A stretch of DNA of 64,000 nt from Kazachstania africana CBS 2517 (taxonomy: Eukaryota; Ascomycota; Saccharomycetes; Saccharomycetales; Saccharomycetaceae), in NCBI RefSeq assembly GCF_000304475.1, contig NC_018946.1, positions 248,001 through 312,000 on the forward strand. The letters run 5' to 3'. The notes beneath the pieces are model-generated. The model searched no databases. It had not been told where the DNA came from and worked only from the letters and a program-made list of their open reading frames with translations. The position numbers and the translations under genes were made by a program. The number at the start of each line of letters is the position of its first letter. Within the stretch, counting starts at the first letter, position 1. Below, one piece after another: positions 28,857 through 38,914 of this stretch.

Positions 28857-31406
28857 ATGTCGGGCAACGCTGATTCGAAGAGTGCAGACTCTTTAAAGCC
28901 GTTGACAAGGTTTGTAGAAGTTGGCCCGGGTCAAGTCGAGGAACAGAACGTAGGACACGCCAGCGTGAACCCACCCACTGAAAAGAGCAGTTCTTCAAGT
29001 ACACCTGGTGTGGAGACAAATCCCGTTAAACTAGAAAGAGACAAGAAGCGTGGTGAGGAGGAATTGAAGGAGTCTCATGCCATTGACTCACAGAATAAAA
29101 AACCAAGGAAAAAAAGGAGGACTTTTAGCTGTGATACATGTAGGAAATTCAAAACGCGATGTGATTTTGAGCCACTGCTAGGCAAATGCCATCGGTGTGG
29201 TGTCCTTAATATTGATTGCTCGTTGACAAAAGAGCGGGAGGACGAAATAATTTCAGCGATAGAGACTTCAAGTACTGATCGAAAGCCAAAAAGTAAGCCA
29301 TCAAGTTTGCATCGGAAAGAAACTTCAAGCAATAAGCCGTCAATAGCCGTAACAGGATCTGCATCAGAATCTGGCCATCCTTTAGTGAACTCGCTGAATG
29401 ATAGACTGAGTATACTGGAAAGAAGCTTCAATAATTTAAATAGTAAAATTGATTTAATCGTGTTGTTACTGCAAGGGTCGACAACGGCTGCCTCAAATGC
29501 GAACAATCTGCTCAGCACACATAGGCAGGGTTCCCATGATACAGTTGATAATGCTTTGAATGAAAATACCAAGCCGCCAAGTTCAATAAAACCCTCTGTG
29601 AGTAGTTTGAAAAAAAATATTAATACCGAGTTAAAGCATAATGAGACCAACCAAAATACTGCTTCTTCTAAGATTGGAAATAATGCGATGGTCCCCTTTA
29701 GCAACTTAAGCAACAAGAATTCCTTTTCTGAAGGGTTTAAATTGAGAGAATATCCCGCAAAATTGATCGATGACATTGATGAAAGGCTGTTCCCTTCTAA
29801 ACCTACATCAAAACAAGAAAAGATCGCTCAAGAGCAGAGACCAGAGGCTGTTGCAAGGGCACATTTTATGATTTTTTATGAAAAACACAGATCTTTGTGC
29901 CACAAGCTTTCGAAGGAATTTTTGGTCAGATCACACTTCTGGATTATACCTGGCGGTGTAAAGGACATTGATAGCACTTACGTTCGTAAAAATTTGTTTA
30001 TCACAAGTGTTTTTACAATAATTGCAATGAGTTTTGCTGATAATGATAAATTTGCAGAAGAACAGGAAATGCTGTATCCTTTAGTCGAGCGATTCCTTAC
30101 AAATACTCTAACTATGTTTGAGAAACTAACAGATCATGATATTGAAGCTATCTTGTACTGTTGCATGTTCCACATATCGAAGAAAGCAAAAAGACATAGA
30201 CAACTAAAGTTCAATTCGTTGGTATTGAGCAATTTTGCTTTGTTCAGTTTGCTAAATAATATAGATTTCCACAAAATAAAAGAGCGTGTACTTTACAAGG
30301 AAGAATATAATTCCACTGATTTATATCATTTGAGAATATTAAATTCTTTAACTGCTTGTCATTTGGAAAATTCAATCACTCACGGAACAATAAGACCACA
30401 AGATGCCACACTGAAAGAGTTTAATAACTTAGTCGCGAAATTCCCACAGGCAAACTTTGGAGACGATATTAAAATCAGTCAGATTAATTTGGGTGACATT
30501 TTAGTGACAATTTTGATGGACTTTAGAGACTATTTTAAAAATTTTAAGACTGTTTTTTTGCAAACCCACGCTTTGCATTCAAAGACAGGCTTTGCGACAG
30601 GAACACTTCTGGTATTTCCTGAATTAGACTATTGGCTTAAGAATTGGGAGGAACTGCTAGCCAAAGATGGAGGAGGGGTTTTATTATTCACTTTTGATTT
30701 CTATCATATTATGATCTGCAGATCATTCATTGCTGAATTTTTGGAAGATATGAATGAAGCTCCAGATTTTTTGCGTAGTGTACTATTCACTATAAAGGAG
30801 CATGCCTTCTCACTCCTGAAAGGTGTATTGAGGCTACCGCCCACACTTCTCAGAGGCGCTCCGATATTAACTATGAATGAACTTGTATATGCTTGTTTAA
30901 CACTCGGAGACTTTCTTCATTGGTTTGATTCTACGGAAAGGCAACAGATTTTGAGTATCTGTACCGAGGTTTACTGGCATTTGAATACAATTGGTGAAAA
31001 ATTAAATGAAGTTACAGAAAATGTCGGTAAAATCATCAAATCTATTATAACTATAAGCAAAAGCAAAATTAATACGTTACCAACTTTGCTCTCGAAAGTC
31101 TCAAAACCATCTGCTTTGTCGAATGTGAGTAATATCGACCAACCTTCTAAAAATGACCAAAAGAAAAAGCCTGAAGCACCTCATTCGAATGGTACATCAA
31201 ATAAAGTGGAGCTTCTACAACCTGGTTCACCGGACAGTAATATGTCACATCACTCAAGAGCTAGTAGTACCGCAGACATGTCACAATCGATAGGACAGTT
31301 CACGATACCGGACGTCGATCAATTCAACTCTTTCGAAGACTTTTTCCAAGAGTTTTTCGATCATTTAAAGCCAAACACGCAGAGATTATTCTCCGCTCGA
31401 AAGTAG
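28857..31406 (+). CDS. URC2: Zn2Cys6 transcription factor Urc2 (uracil catabolism regulator)
   Basis: The protein is 849 aa. A Gal4-type binuclear zinc cluster has its six cysteines at C92, C95, C102, C111, C114 and C121, preceded by a basic stretch (KKPRKKRR). A Ser/Lys-rich linker follows, with a short coiled coil near 180-205 (LNDRLSILERSFNNLNSKIDL) that probably dimerises, then a large helical regulatory domain (about 300-730). In S. cerevisiae YDR520C is URC2; in Lachancea kluyveri it belongs to the URC uracil-degradation system. Its place between SPS2 and FPR2 supports the name; the target genes in this species are unknown. Confidence 0.85.
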   Translation: MSGNADSKSADSLKPLTRFVEVGPGQVEEQNVGHASVNPPTEKSSSSSTPGVETNPVKLERDKKRGEEELKESHAIDSQNKKPRKKRRTFSCDTCRKFKTRCDFEPLLGKCHRCGVLNIDCSLTKEREDEIISAIETSSTDRKPKSKPSSLHRKETSSNKPSIAVTGSASESGHPLVNSLNDRLSILERSFNNLNSKIDLIVLLLQGSTTAASNANNLLSTHRQGSHDTVDNALNENTKPPSSIKPSVSSLKKNINTELKHNETNQNTASSKIGNNAMVPFSNLSNKNSFSEGFKLREYPAKLIDDIDERLFPSKPTSKQEKIAQEQRPEAVARAHFMIFYEKHRSLCHKLSKEFLVRSHFWIIPGGVKDIDSTYVRKNLFITSVFTIIAMSFADNDKFAEEQEMLYPLVERFLTNTLTMFEKLTDHDIEAILYCCMFHISKKAKRHRQLKFNSLVLSNFALFSLLNNIDFHKIKERVLYKEEYNSTDLYHLRILNSLTACHLENSITHGTIRPQDATLKEFNNLVAKFPQANFGDDIKISQINLGDILVTILMDFRDYFKNFKTVFLQTHALHSKTGFATGTLLVFPELDYWLKNWEELLAKDGGGVLLFTFDFYHIMICRSFIAEFLEDMNEAPDFLRSVLFTIKEHAFSLLKGVLRLPPTLLRGAPILTMNELVYACLTLGDFLHWFDSTERQQILSICTEVYWHLNTIGEKLNEVTENVGKIIKSIITISKSKINTLPTLLSKVSKPSALSNVSNIDQPSKNDQKKKPEAPHSNGTSNKVELLQPGSPDSNMSHHSRASSTADMSQSIGQFTIPDVDQFNSFEDFFQEFFDHLKPNTQRLFSARK

Positions 31407-31465
31407 GTTTGGATCATTCGAAATGAATGAGCATTTATAATTTTATATATACATTTATGGACTAA

Positions 31466-31897
31466 TCAATTCTTATTAACAGCATTAATTAACTTAACAT
31501 CAAACACCAGGGTAGCATCTCCAGGAATAAGACCAGGGATCCCCCTAGTACCGTAACCATATCCACTTGGTATAGTGAGTGTACGCTCTTCACCTACGCA
31601 CATACCGAGCAGACCTAAATCCCAGCCTCTAATGACTTGACCAACACCTAACTGGAAAGTAAGCGGTTTCTCTCTTTCATAACTGGAATCGAATACTTCA
31701 TCTGATTCTTCGAGCTTCCCAGTGTAATGCACTACTACAGTGTCGCCATTTGATGCCTTAATTTTGCATTCGTCAATTGGGATCTGTTTTGTAATTTCAA
31801 TGCCGACTTCACCGACGTCTAAAAGGTCCTCAGGATTCAACTTGGCGAAAACTACTGTTGCACCAATAACACCACATAATAAGCTTGTAAAACGCAT
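31466..31897 (-). CDS. FPR2: ER FK506-binding peptidyl-prolyl isomerase Fpr2
   Basis: The protein is 143 aa. Residues 1-18 are a signal peptide (MRFTSLLCGVIGATVVFA). The FKBP domain covers about 45-140, with the active-site residues in VHYTGKLE, VFDSSY, GVGQVIRGWD and the YGYGTRGIPGLIP loop. Two cysteines (ECKI and GMCVGE) are placed as in secretory FKBPs. There is no HDEL-type ending (it ends NAVNKN), like the S. cerevisiae protein. Fpr2 is a membrane-associated ER prolyl isomerase that helps folding. It stands beside EUG1, both on the minus strand, the YDR519W/YDR518W pair. Confidence 0.94.
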   Translation of the reverse strand: MRFTSLLCGVIGATVVFAKLNPEDLLDVGEVGIEITKQIPIDECKIKASNGDTVVVHYTGKLEESDEVFDSSYEREKPLTFQLGVGQVIRGWDLGLLGMCVGEERTLTIPSGYGYGTRGIPGLIPGDATLVFDVKLINAVNKN

Positions 31898-32000
31898 ATT
31901 TTAACCAAAATATTTATACTGCCTGATTTACGCTTTTCATAGTAACATTTCGCTTACAGTAGATCTTATATTTTATATTCAACGTGATCGCGAAACTGGC

Positions 32001-32006
32001 TACGTG
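32001..32006 (+). promoter_or_regulatory. Candidate unfolded-protein-response site (TACGTG) of FPR2
   Basis: TACGTG, in the context CTACGTGTA, is a UPRE-2-type core recognised by Hac1. It is about 104 bp upstream of FPR2, an ER folding gene known to be induced by ER stress in S. cerevisiae. A six-base match could be chance. Confidence 0.35.
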
Positions 32007-32111
32007 TATGTTAAAAAATGATCTATATAGGAAATGAATCTGCCGAATGGAATTTCACTGAAATTTTTGTATTTCAGGACCGTAAACAGACATACATATA
32101 CACATAAATAT

Positions 32112-33788
32112 CTATAATTCATCATGTGCCACTGTAGAAGCGTCTGCAGAGGTGCTTGTGGAAGTATCTGAAGAAGTACCTGAAACGGTATCTTCAGGAT
32201 GGATAACATTACCGTTTTCATCAAATTTAACGACATCTCTTATTTCAGCAAGGAGTGGAATGCCATCAATATGATGGGTACCATTTTCTTTGATAAAATC
32301 TAGAATCTTCTCCGCAATTCTTATGCCACTGAATATGACAGGTTCCGTACTGCCTGCGGGGTATAATGCTACAAGTGGATAAGTCGTAACTGGGAAGTTA
32401 ATTAAATCGTTCTTGGTGGAATCTATATCGGCAAACATTATCTTATCTTTAAACTCTTCATTTGATGCAAAAAGACCTGCCATCTCTTCGAAAACCTTTG
32501 CAAGCCTTTTGCTATGTGAACACCATGGTGCATAATATCTAACTATGACATCCCTTTCAGGATTGTGAACAATTTCATCGTGCGTTTGACTGACCAGTTT
32601 ATACACTAAGCCATCTTGTACTGTAGGGACTTCTTCAGATTTCATTATTGGCGTAGCCTCTCCATTAGCGAAGTCTTCAACCAATTTCAATATATCATCT
32701 TTCTCTACATGTACCATTTCATTTCTCTTTATGAGCTCCAGGTATTCGTCGTCTGGCAATTGTGGCAAAGCATATCTGAAGTTGGTACTTGAATCGTGAA
32801 TTACAAATATTGGGTATTGTTGTTTCAAATCCAAGAACTTAACATGATTTTGTGCGATGTTCGAGTTTAGGGCAATAAAGTTTATTTTCCCACGATAAGT
32901 TTTACCTAAGTCATTAAACATGTCTCTATAATTCTCAAAGTCATGTCTATCACTGTAAAAGAAATAGGCCAAAGGTAAGTCACTTTTCATGTATAAAGCT
33001 AAAGTTTCAGGAGTACCATCCATGAAATAAGGTAAGATGGAGTATGACAACCAGCTTGAGAGTTTCTTTGGATTAGAAACTAAGTCCTCAACAGACCCAT
33101 CGTATACTGCTGTTTCCAAAGAAGTTGAGTTACCAGTGATATTGTATCTAGGGATGTACAAAGTAACTTCATTTGAATGATTATTAGGATTTGATACGAA
33201 AACGAACTGATTGATGAGATTTTCAGCAGTTTCACCAAAAACCTTCGAAAGTTCCGATAACCCATTATTAACAACAACGGGTAATTTGACATCCTGTAAG
33301 TAATTTTCCATTTCTTCATCTGATTCGATCTTGTGAACTGCCGAAGTTGTCTGATCTAGCATAAATTGAACTATGGCATCAACAGTTCTTGTACCAGTAT
33401 ATTCAGGGGTATTACCCAAACGGTGTTTCTTGATAACTTTCAAAGTAGGGTACTTCTCGATAGTCAGATGAGAACATAGCATAGTATCATTTTCACAATT
33501 TATTTGAATAACATTAATATCATGCTCTTTTAGACGTGTGGCAGCTTCCATTAAAGTTGGTAGAAGAATTTTCGAATGAGGACACCATGGCATGGTAAAT
33601 TCCGCTAGAACCAAATCGTGACTCTTAATATACTTGGTAAAATCTGATAGTGATAATTTTTGAATATCAGTATTGTCTGTTGCAATGGCATCTGTCAAGA
33701 CAATATCTTGAGCTCTTATTGCCGTGAAAAACTGGCTGAACATAAGAAAACATCCTAAAGCGAGTGATTTGAAGCTTAAAGGCATCAT
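32112..33788 (-). CDS. EUG1: Eug1-type protein disulfide isomerase with CxxS active sites
   Basis: The protein is 558 aa from the ATG at 33788 (the frame opens earlier only with TTG; a second ATG follows directly). It has a signal peptide (residues 1-26), two catalytic thioredoxin domains flanking two inactive ones, and a C-terminal HDEL retrieval signal after a Ser/Thr/Asp-rich tail. Both active sites lack the second cysteine: C69-P-H-S72 and C423-S-H-S426. S. cerevisiae Eug1 has the same CxxS pattern, whereas Pdi1 has CGHC. Such enzymes isomerise but oxidise poorly. The gene lies between FPR2 and GRH1, the YDR518W slot. Confidence 0.93.
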   Translation of the reverse strand: MMPLSFKSLALGCFLMFSQFFTAIRAQDIVLTDAIATDNTDIQKLSLSDFTKYIKSHDLVLAEFTMPWCPHSKILLPTLMEAATRLKEHDINVIQINCENDTMLCSHLTIEKYPTLKVIKKHRLGNTPEYTGTRTVDAIVQFMLDQTTSAVHKIESDEEMENYLQDVKLPVVVNNGLSELSKVFGETAENLINQFVFVSNPNNHSNEVTLYIPRYNITGNSTSLETAVYDGSVEDLVSNPKKLSSWLSYSILPYFMDGTPETLALYMKSDLPLAYFFYSDRHDFENYRDMFNDLGKTYRGKINFIALNSNIAQNHVKFLDLKQQYPIFVIHDSSTNFRYALPQLPDDEYLELIKRNEMVHVEKDDILKLVEDFANGEATPIMKSEEVPTVQDGLVYKLVSQTHDEIVHNPERDVIVRYYAPWCSHSKRLAKVFEEMAGLFASNEEFKDKIMFADIDSTKNDLINFPVTTYPLVALYPAGSTEPVIFSGIRIAEKILDFIKENGTHHIDGIPLLAEIRDVVKFDENGNVIHPEDTVSGTSSDTSTSTSADASTVAHDEL

Positions 33789-33989
33789 TCTAACCAAATA
33801 GCAGTTTACGAACTGGGGATAATGGCTAAAATGTTTCGAGAAATAGTTGCTTCTTTTTTCTCTGTTCTAATTTTTCATCGATCTTATGCGCATCATACAT
33901 TTTTGACGTAAACGACAAGAACGATGGAATGATGAAATTTATATATATATTAGTTTTATACAGAACATGAGCAGTCAGTATTATATATT

Positions 33990-35060
33990 TCAGTCATGAG
34001 ATTTCTTTGGTGGAGGTGCCACCGGCGAAGGTGTATGGGAAGTACTTTTAGGTTTTGGTGATTGGTCTTTACCTTCATCAAAATAAGCTGACATCGCGTT
34101 ATTCGCACTGGTAACAGGCTTCTTCTTCTTATGAGAAGAGGATGCTACCGGTAGAGCCACCTGTGGGACAAATGTGTCACTAGACTGTGGTGGTAGAATT
34201 GGCATCTGAGGTTGTTCTTGCTCATTTGACAGTTCAGTTTGTTTCACGGTTGGTATTCTATGTAAAAATCCGTAACCAACACCGCAACCTAATCTGCCAT
34301 CTGGTCCAATGCGGACTGTAATGGGCCTTACACAGTCACACGTTTTGTTATAGACGTATAGAACGAGGTCGTGGTTAGCCCTCGATCTTACTATATCTTG
34401 CAGCAGGGTCTCTCCACCGGTGGCCAAGAGACCATCCTGACATCCAATGATATAATCCTCATCAGCAATTAATCCAGCTTGTTGTGCTGGACCGTCTGGG
34501 ATGTTCAATTGGAGAACGTGATATGTGAAAGTCGATGCAATCAGAGGTGTCCATTGAACTTTAAAACCCAGATCGGAAAATAATTTAGCAGTATGATTTT
34601 GATTACCGTTGTCATTTATTGTTGACAATGAGACATCTTCTAATTGGTTGACATTTTTTGTGGGAACTTGCAAATAGACGTCTCTAAAGACACCACCTTT
34701 GGCGGACCAAATGCTTAATTTGACCGTCGAGTTGAGGCTATCGTTTAAAATCTGGAAGATGGCATTATAGTCAGGATAAGTGAAGCCGTATTGATTTTGA
34801 ACGAGGGGCAATGGATCGTCATTTATCCCTACGATATAGTCGAAAAAGGACTGTAGTTGCAATTGAAACTCGTCACACCATAGGATTCTTAGTCCAGAAA
34901 CCACATCATTGAAGTCTTGTTGATTCTGTTGGCTTAGTTGTGGTATAATTAGATTTGGGGGAATCGATTGGAAAAACGCATCCAATTGATTAGAATCCCC
35001 GGATAAGGAAGACACACTCTGTTCGAAAGTCTTGACCAGATTCTTAGCAATCCTAAACAT
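33990..35060 (-). CDS. GRH1: GRASP65 homolog Grh1 (early secretory pathway)
   Basis: The protein is 356 aa from the ATG at 35060 (MFRIAKNLVKTFEQ), which matches the conserved acetylated amphipathic N-terminus; the frame opens seven codons earlier. Two PDZ-like GRASP domains cover about residues 45-270 (LRILWCDEFQLQLQSFFDYI, then FKVQWTPLIASTFTYH and DGPAQQAGLIADEDYIIG). The C-terminal third is Pro/Ser/Gln-rich. Grh1 with Bug1 tethers COPII vesicles at the cis-Golgi and also marks the CUPS compartment of unconventional secretion. It is next to EUG1, the YDR517W position. Confidence 0.95.
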   Translation of the reverse strand: MFRIAKNLVKTFEQSVSSLSGDSNQLDAFFQSIPPNLIIPQLSQQNQQDFNDVVSGLRILWCDEFQLQLQSFFDYIVGINDDPLPLVQNQYGFTYPDYNAIFQILNDSLNSTVKLSIWSAKGGVFRDVYLQVPTKNVNQLEDVSLSTINDNGNQNHTAKLFSDLGFKVQWTPLIASTFTYHVLQLNIPDGPAQQAGLIADEDYIIGCQDGLLATGGETLLQDIVRSRANHDLVLYVYNKTCDCVRPITVRIGPDGRLGCGVGYGFLHRIPTVKQTELSNEQEQPQMPILPPQSSDTFVPQVALPVASSSHKKKKPVTSANNAMSAYFDEGKDQSPKPKSTSHTPSPVAPPPKKSHD

Positions 35061-35951
35061 CGCACAAACAGACTCTCTCAATTACTATCTCTAAGCACTG
35101 TTACGTTTCAGTTGCCAGTAACCACACCTCTTAATTAAGCTTAAAACTCGGAAAAATTCTAGCACTAAGGATTACCCGGAACCTGCTCTTTTAAACCACC
35201 ATAATCAATAATAGATAGCTCTATTCTACTATGTGTGTATACACCATAACAGTTACCAACTTCCAGTGATGACAGAAGACATTCCATCTGAATGTGTGTC
35301 CCGCAGGAAGGAGCGGGAACCATAATACGCGTCTCTTGGTAGCAGAATATTCCAGGACAAGGAAGAATTGCAGAGCCCACGTATTGCATGCAAGTCAATG
35401 GAAGGGGGGAGAAAAACGAACCAAACATTCGAGGAAATCTGTGGGGAGAGAGAATTCTTGCTTAAAGATAACTATCTACTAAGTTTTGTAGAGCAACTCT
35501 CTCACATTTGACTTCGTGTTCCAATGAGGGAGGGGGGTCGATCGATCGAAAAAGAAGAAGAAGTGGCATACCAGAAGGGCATGCCGGTGGTCTTGGGATA
35601 ATAATTCCATCTGCGATCGCTTCGCATTCTTGGATCGAGTCGTGGGATTGTAGTAATACACTCATTCATGTGTTAATAATTCATTCAAGTCATCCCGTAG
35701 TGGAAAGAAGTTAACCGGAAATGGTTCTTCCATCTTGCCTTAGTTTCTACTTTTAATACAAATCATATGATTATACGGGATTTGTTTTGGTGAAAAGTAA
35801 TAGGGGCCCTACTAATATGGATACACCATTAATTGTATATAAGAAAAATGGTCGGCCCTTGTTGAAGTAATCACCATGTGTATAGTATTTTTCTTATTAG
35901 TAACAAACGTAGTAAACAGTTATACAATATTCATAGATATATCGTGGGAAA
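35061..35951. other. Divergent promoter region GRH1/EMI2
   Basis: This 0.9-kb interval has a Reb1-type site (35172-35178) close to GRH1 and, on the hexokinase side, a stress-response-type AGGGG at 35802-35806. Short open frames near 35300-35700 have no protein character. Confidence 0.5.
35172..35178. promoter_or_regulatory. Candidate Reb1 site (TTACCCG) of GRH1
   Basis: Exact TTACCCG, 112 bp upstream of the GRH1 ATG, where Reb1 sites of housekeeping genes usually lie. Confidence 0.5.
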
Positions 35952-37439
35952 ATGTCATTCGACAAGTTACACAAAGAAGCAGAAGGAGTTTTACTCGAGG
36001 AAGCTGGTAGGATATCTAAGCAATTTGAAATCACCTCTGAGAAGCTTCATGAATTAACACACTATTTCATAGACCAAATGGACGTTGGGTTGAATGCCGC
36101 CGCTACACGTGAAGAAAGAGGTCTCCCAATGTGTCCTTCATACGTTACAGGCACTCCGAACGGTACAGAAACCGGTACCTTCCTAGCTGCAGAACTTGGT
36201 GGAACAAACTTCAGAGTATATTCAGTCAAGTTGAACGGTGATCACACATATGAGATCGAGCAGTTAAAATCCAAGATACCTGAAGAATTACTAGATGAAC
36301 CAACTTTATCTAGTGCCGATTTATTCAGCTACATGGCCAGGAGAACAAAAGTCTTCATGCATAAATATCATCCCGAAGTATTCGAAAAGGGCTACGGGAA
36401 ATCATTGAAACTAGGGTTCACTTTCTCTTATCCAGTCGATCAAAATAGCTTAAATTCAGGTACTTTGCTTAGATGGACTAAGGGTTTTAATATCAAGGAT
36501 GCTGTGGGAAGTGACGTTGTGCAATTATATCAGGATCAATTGGACGATTTAGGTCTTGACATGATCAATATTGTAGCTCTGACAAACGATACAATCGGTA
36601 CCTTTCTATCTCTATGTTATTCCTCTGGTTCTCCAGAATCTATAAAGAAAGGTGAAATTTCACAACCTGTCATCGGTGCAATCTTTGGTACAGGTACAAA
36701 TGGTTGCTACATGGAAAAAGTGACAAATATAGGTAAATTGTCAGAAGAAACAAGAGAAAAGTTAATAAATGAAGGAAAGGAAGAGATGTGCATAAATACG
36801 GAATGGGGGTCATTTGATAATGATTTGAAATACTTGCCTACGACAAAATACGATATTGATATTGATCAAAAATTTTCGAATAATCCTGGTTATCATCTTT
36901 TCGAAAAGAGGGTAGCCGGTATGTTCCTTGGTGAGATCTTAAGAAATGTGCTAGTCGATTTACATGACCGTCATTTGATCTTGAATCAATTCAGGACACA
37001 TGATCAATTACCACATAGGTTGAAAACCCCATTTGAATTATCAAGTGACGTAATGGCAAGAATTGAAATTGATGATTCTTCAACGTTGAGAGAAACTGAA
37101 CTATCCTTTTTACAAAGACTAAGATTACCAACAACATTTAGTGAACGTAAAGCTATTCAAATGATTGTCCGTGCCATTTCAAGAAGGTCCGCATATTTAG
37201 CTGCTGTACCAATGGCTGCCATCTTGATAAAGACTGGCGTTTTGAACAAGAGATATCATGGAGAAGTAGAAATTGGCTGCCATGGTGCAATCTTTGAGTT
37301 TTATCCAGGTTTCAGGACAATGTTAAGAGAAGGACTTGCATTGACTCCAATTGGATCAGACGGTGAACGTAAAATTCATTTGCGTCTCACTAAAAACTCA
37401 TCAGGTGTAGGCTCTGCGTTATGTGCACTAGTTGCTTAG
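35952..37439 (+). CDS. EMI2: Glucokinase-type hexokinase (EMI2/GLK1)
   Basis: The protein is 495 aa, the normal length for Glk1/Emi2. It has the hexokinase signature: phosphate loop LAAELGGTNFRVY near residue 75, the sugar-binding segment LGFTFSYPVDQ, the catalytic region ALTNDTIGTF, GAIFGTGTNGCYME, and the C-terminal ADP-binding part (GCHGAIFEFYPGF). It phosphorylates glucose, C6-OH, in the cytosol. In S. cerevisiae YDR516C EMI2 and YCL040W GLK1 are duplicates; the neighbours GRH1 and EUG1 place this one with EMI2, though it may be the only glucokinase of the species. A STRE-type AGGGG lies 145 bp upstream. Confidence 0.92.
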   Translation: MSFDKLHKEAEGVLLEEAGRISKQFEITSEKLHELTHYFIDQMDVGLNAAATREERGLPMCPSYVTGTPNGTETGTFLAAELGGTNFRVYSVKLNGDHTYEIEQLKSKIPEELLDEPTLSSADLFSYMARRTKVFMHKYHPEVFEKGYGKSLKLGFTFSYPVDQNSLNSGTLLRWTKGFNIKDAVGSDVVQLYQDQLDDLGLDMINIVALTNDTIGTFLSLCYSSGSPESIKKGEISQPVIGAIFGTGTNGCYMEKVTNIGKLSEETREKLINEGKEEMCINTEWGSFDNDLKYLPTTKYDIDIDQKFSNNPGYHLFEKRVAGMFLGEILRNVLVDLHDRHLILNQFRTHDQLPHRLKTPFELSSDVMARIEIDDSSTLRETELSFLQRLRLPTTFSERKAIQMIVRAISRRSAYLAAVPMAAILIKTGVLNKRYHGEVEIGCHGAIFEFYPGFRTMLREGLALTPIGSDGERKIHLRLTKNSSGVGSALCALVA

Positions 37440-37837
37440 ATATGATGATAATATAAATTACATACTATGTTATAATATGGTTAATGAACAGAGAAAAAGT
37501 TATTTATATTTTTTGATCTTCTATATTTAACATTTTGAGTCGTGTATTGTTGAAATTTGATAATATGTCATAGGAGTAGTATTCTGGACGTCTATCAAAA
37601 TGTGAGGGCAAACAGCCTAGATCATCACACTAAAATTAATATATTTTACTGGCTTTATTACATGTAATTTTGTACTCTGTAATGTTAGAGGAAGGCATTT
37701 GTGCCCCTTAAGTAGCGAATGACAGCTATAAAATGATCTTCACATATATATGGTATATGATGCTAGTATGATATATGATGATAAGTAATATGCTGTGGTT
37801 GAGATATGCGTTTGTAAAGAGAGGAAGGCAAAAAAGA
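37440..37837. other. Intergenic region EMI2/SLD5 at a synteny join
   Basis: These 400 bp between convergent genes join the YDR516C block to the YDR489W block. Short ATATG-type repeats occur near 37745-37790. I see nothing else. Confidence 0.5.
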
Positions 37838-38719
37838 CTATATAAGCTGTACTTTACCATCGGTTAATAGAGTTTTAATGACGCTATATCTGAGGACGTA
37901 AATGCTTCCAACGGTGAGTTCAATATCTTCGTTAAGTTCTTCTACAGTAACGTTGTAGTAAAATTTATCCTGCGACTTTATCAGTAGGGGATCTTCACTA
38001 AAATTGGAATTTGGAGGACCTGTAACGAGTACAAAAACAAATTTGTCCCAGTCTGGCGCATCAATCATATTGACACTTCCCTCTGTGTCATTAATTGCTT
38101 GCAATTCAGACGGCAAGTGTTGTAATATTGAGTTATTAAATATTTTTAAAAGAATATTAAAATGCTTTTGGTGATAGACTACTTCACTTTCTGAAAGCAA
38201 CCCATTGATAGATCTATCGTTCCCACCTTCATTATCTCTGATAGTTCTCAAATATAGTGAAAATTTATCAATTTTTGACAGTCTACATCGTATGAAGCTT
38301 CTTATAACGAACTTGACTCTTTCTAACTCAGCTTCCATGACTAGCAGAGGAAGCATATTCAAGTTGTTTCCATTTTTGGAAGTATCCACATTGTCGTTAT
38401 CGATTAAATTCATCGAAATTAGCTCGATGGATTCGATTTGAGTGCTAACTCTCCTTAGTAATCGTTCCATTAGCAAATGAGGATAAGGTAAGAGCTCAGG
38501 AGAAAATCTCTCATTTTGCCAGTGTCTAAGTAATAGTTTATAATCTTTTTCCAGTGATATTGTGGGTTGAATTTTCGTGTTTGTTAATGAAGAATTGAGA
38601 ACTGTTTGGTCGTTCGTGCTATTGATTGCGTTTTGTGAACTTGATGCATCCACTTTATAATCTACAGCTGTAGTATCTTGGTCAAGTTCAGCCAGTATAT
38701 CGTCGATATTAACATCCAT
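37838..38719 (-). CDS. SLD5: GINS complex subunit Sld5
   Basis: The protein is 293 aa, the same size as S. cerevisiae Sld5. The start MDVNIDDILAELDQDTTAVD, the helical A domain (FSPELLPYPHLLMERLL, FVIRSFIRCRLSKIDKFSLYLR) and the C-terminal beta domain (ELTVGSIYVLRYSVIKTLL) are all conserved. GINS joins Cdc45 and Mcm2-7 to make the replicative CMG helicase. The gene begins an inverted copy of the YDR489W-YDR484W block and is divergent from PAC11. Confidence 0.96.
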   Translation of the reverse strand: MDVNIDDILAELDQDTTAVDYKVDASSSQNAINSTNDQTVLNSSLTNTKIQPTISLEKDYKLLLRHWQNERFSPELLPYPHLLMERLLRRVSTQIESIELISMNLIDNDNVDTSKNGNNLNMLPLLVMEAELERVKFVIRSFIRCRLSKIDKFSLYLRTIRDNEGGNDRSINGLLSESEVVYHQKHFNILLKIFNNSILQHLPSELQAINDTEGSVNMIDAPDWDKFVFVLVTGPPNSNFSEDPLLIKSQDKFYYNVTVEELNEDIELTVGSIYVLRYSVIKTLLTDGKVQLI

Positions 38720-38914
38720 TTTTTTATTAGATTGGCCTCAGATGGTGTTAGTAAAGGAGAGTAGCTATGGATGTTGCATTTCTCGAGGTGATCTACATGT
38801 ATATTCTTTTTTTTTTTTTTACTTTGTTTCGCCTATAATTTGACGTGCTTCGTGTTGTTTGAGAAGAACTTGATACCGAAAGATAGTTATGTCAGTGGTA
38901 AATGAGGCAAATAC

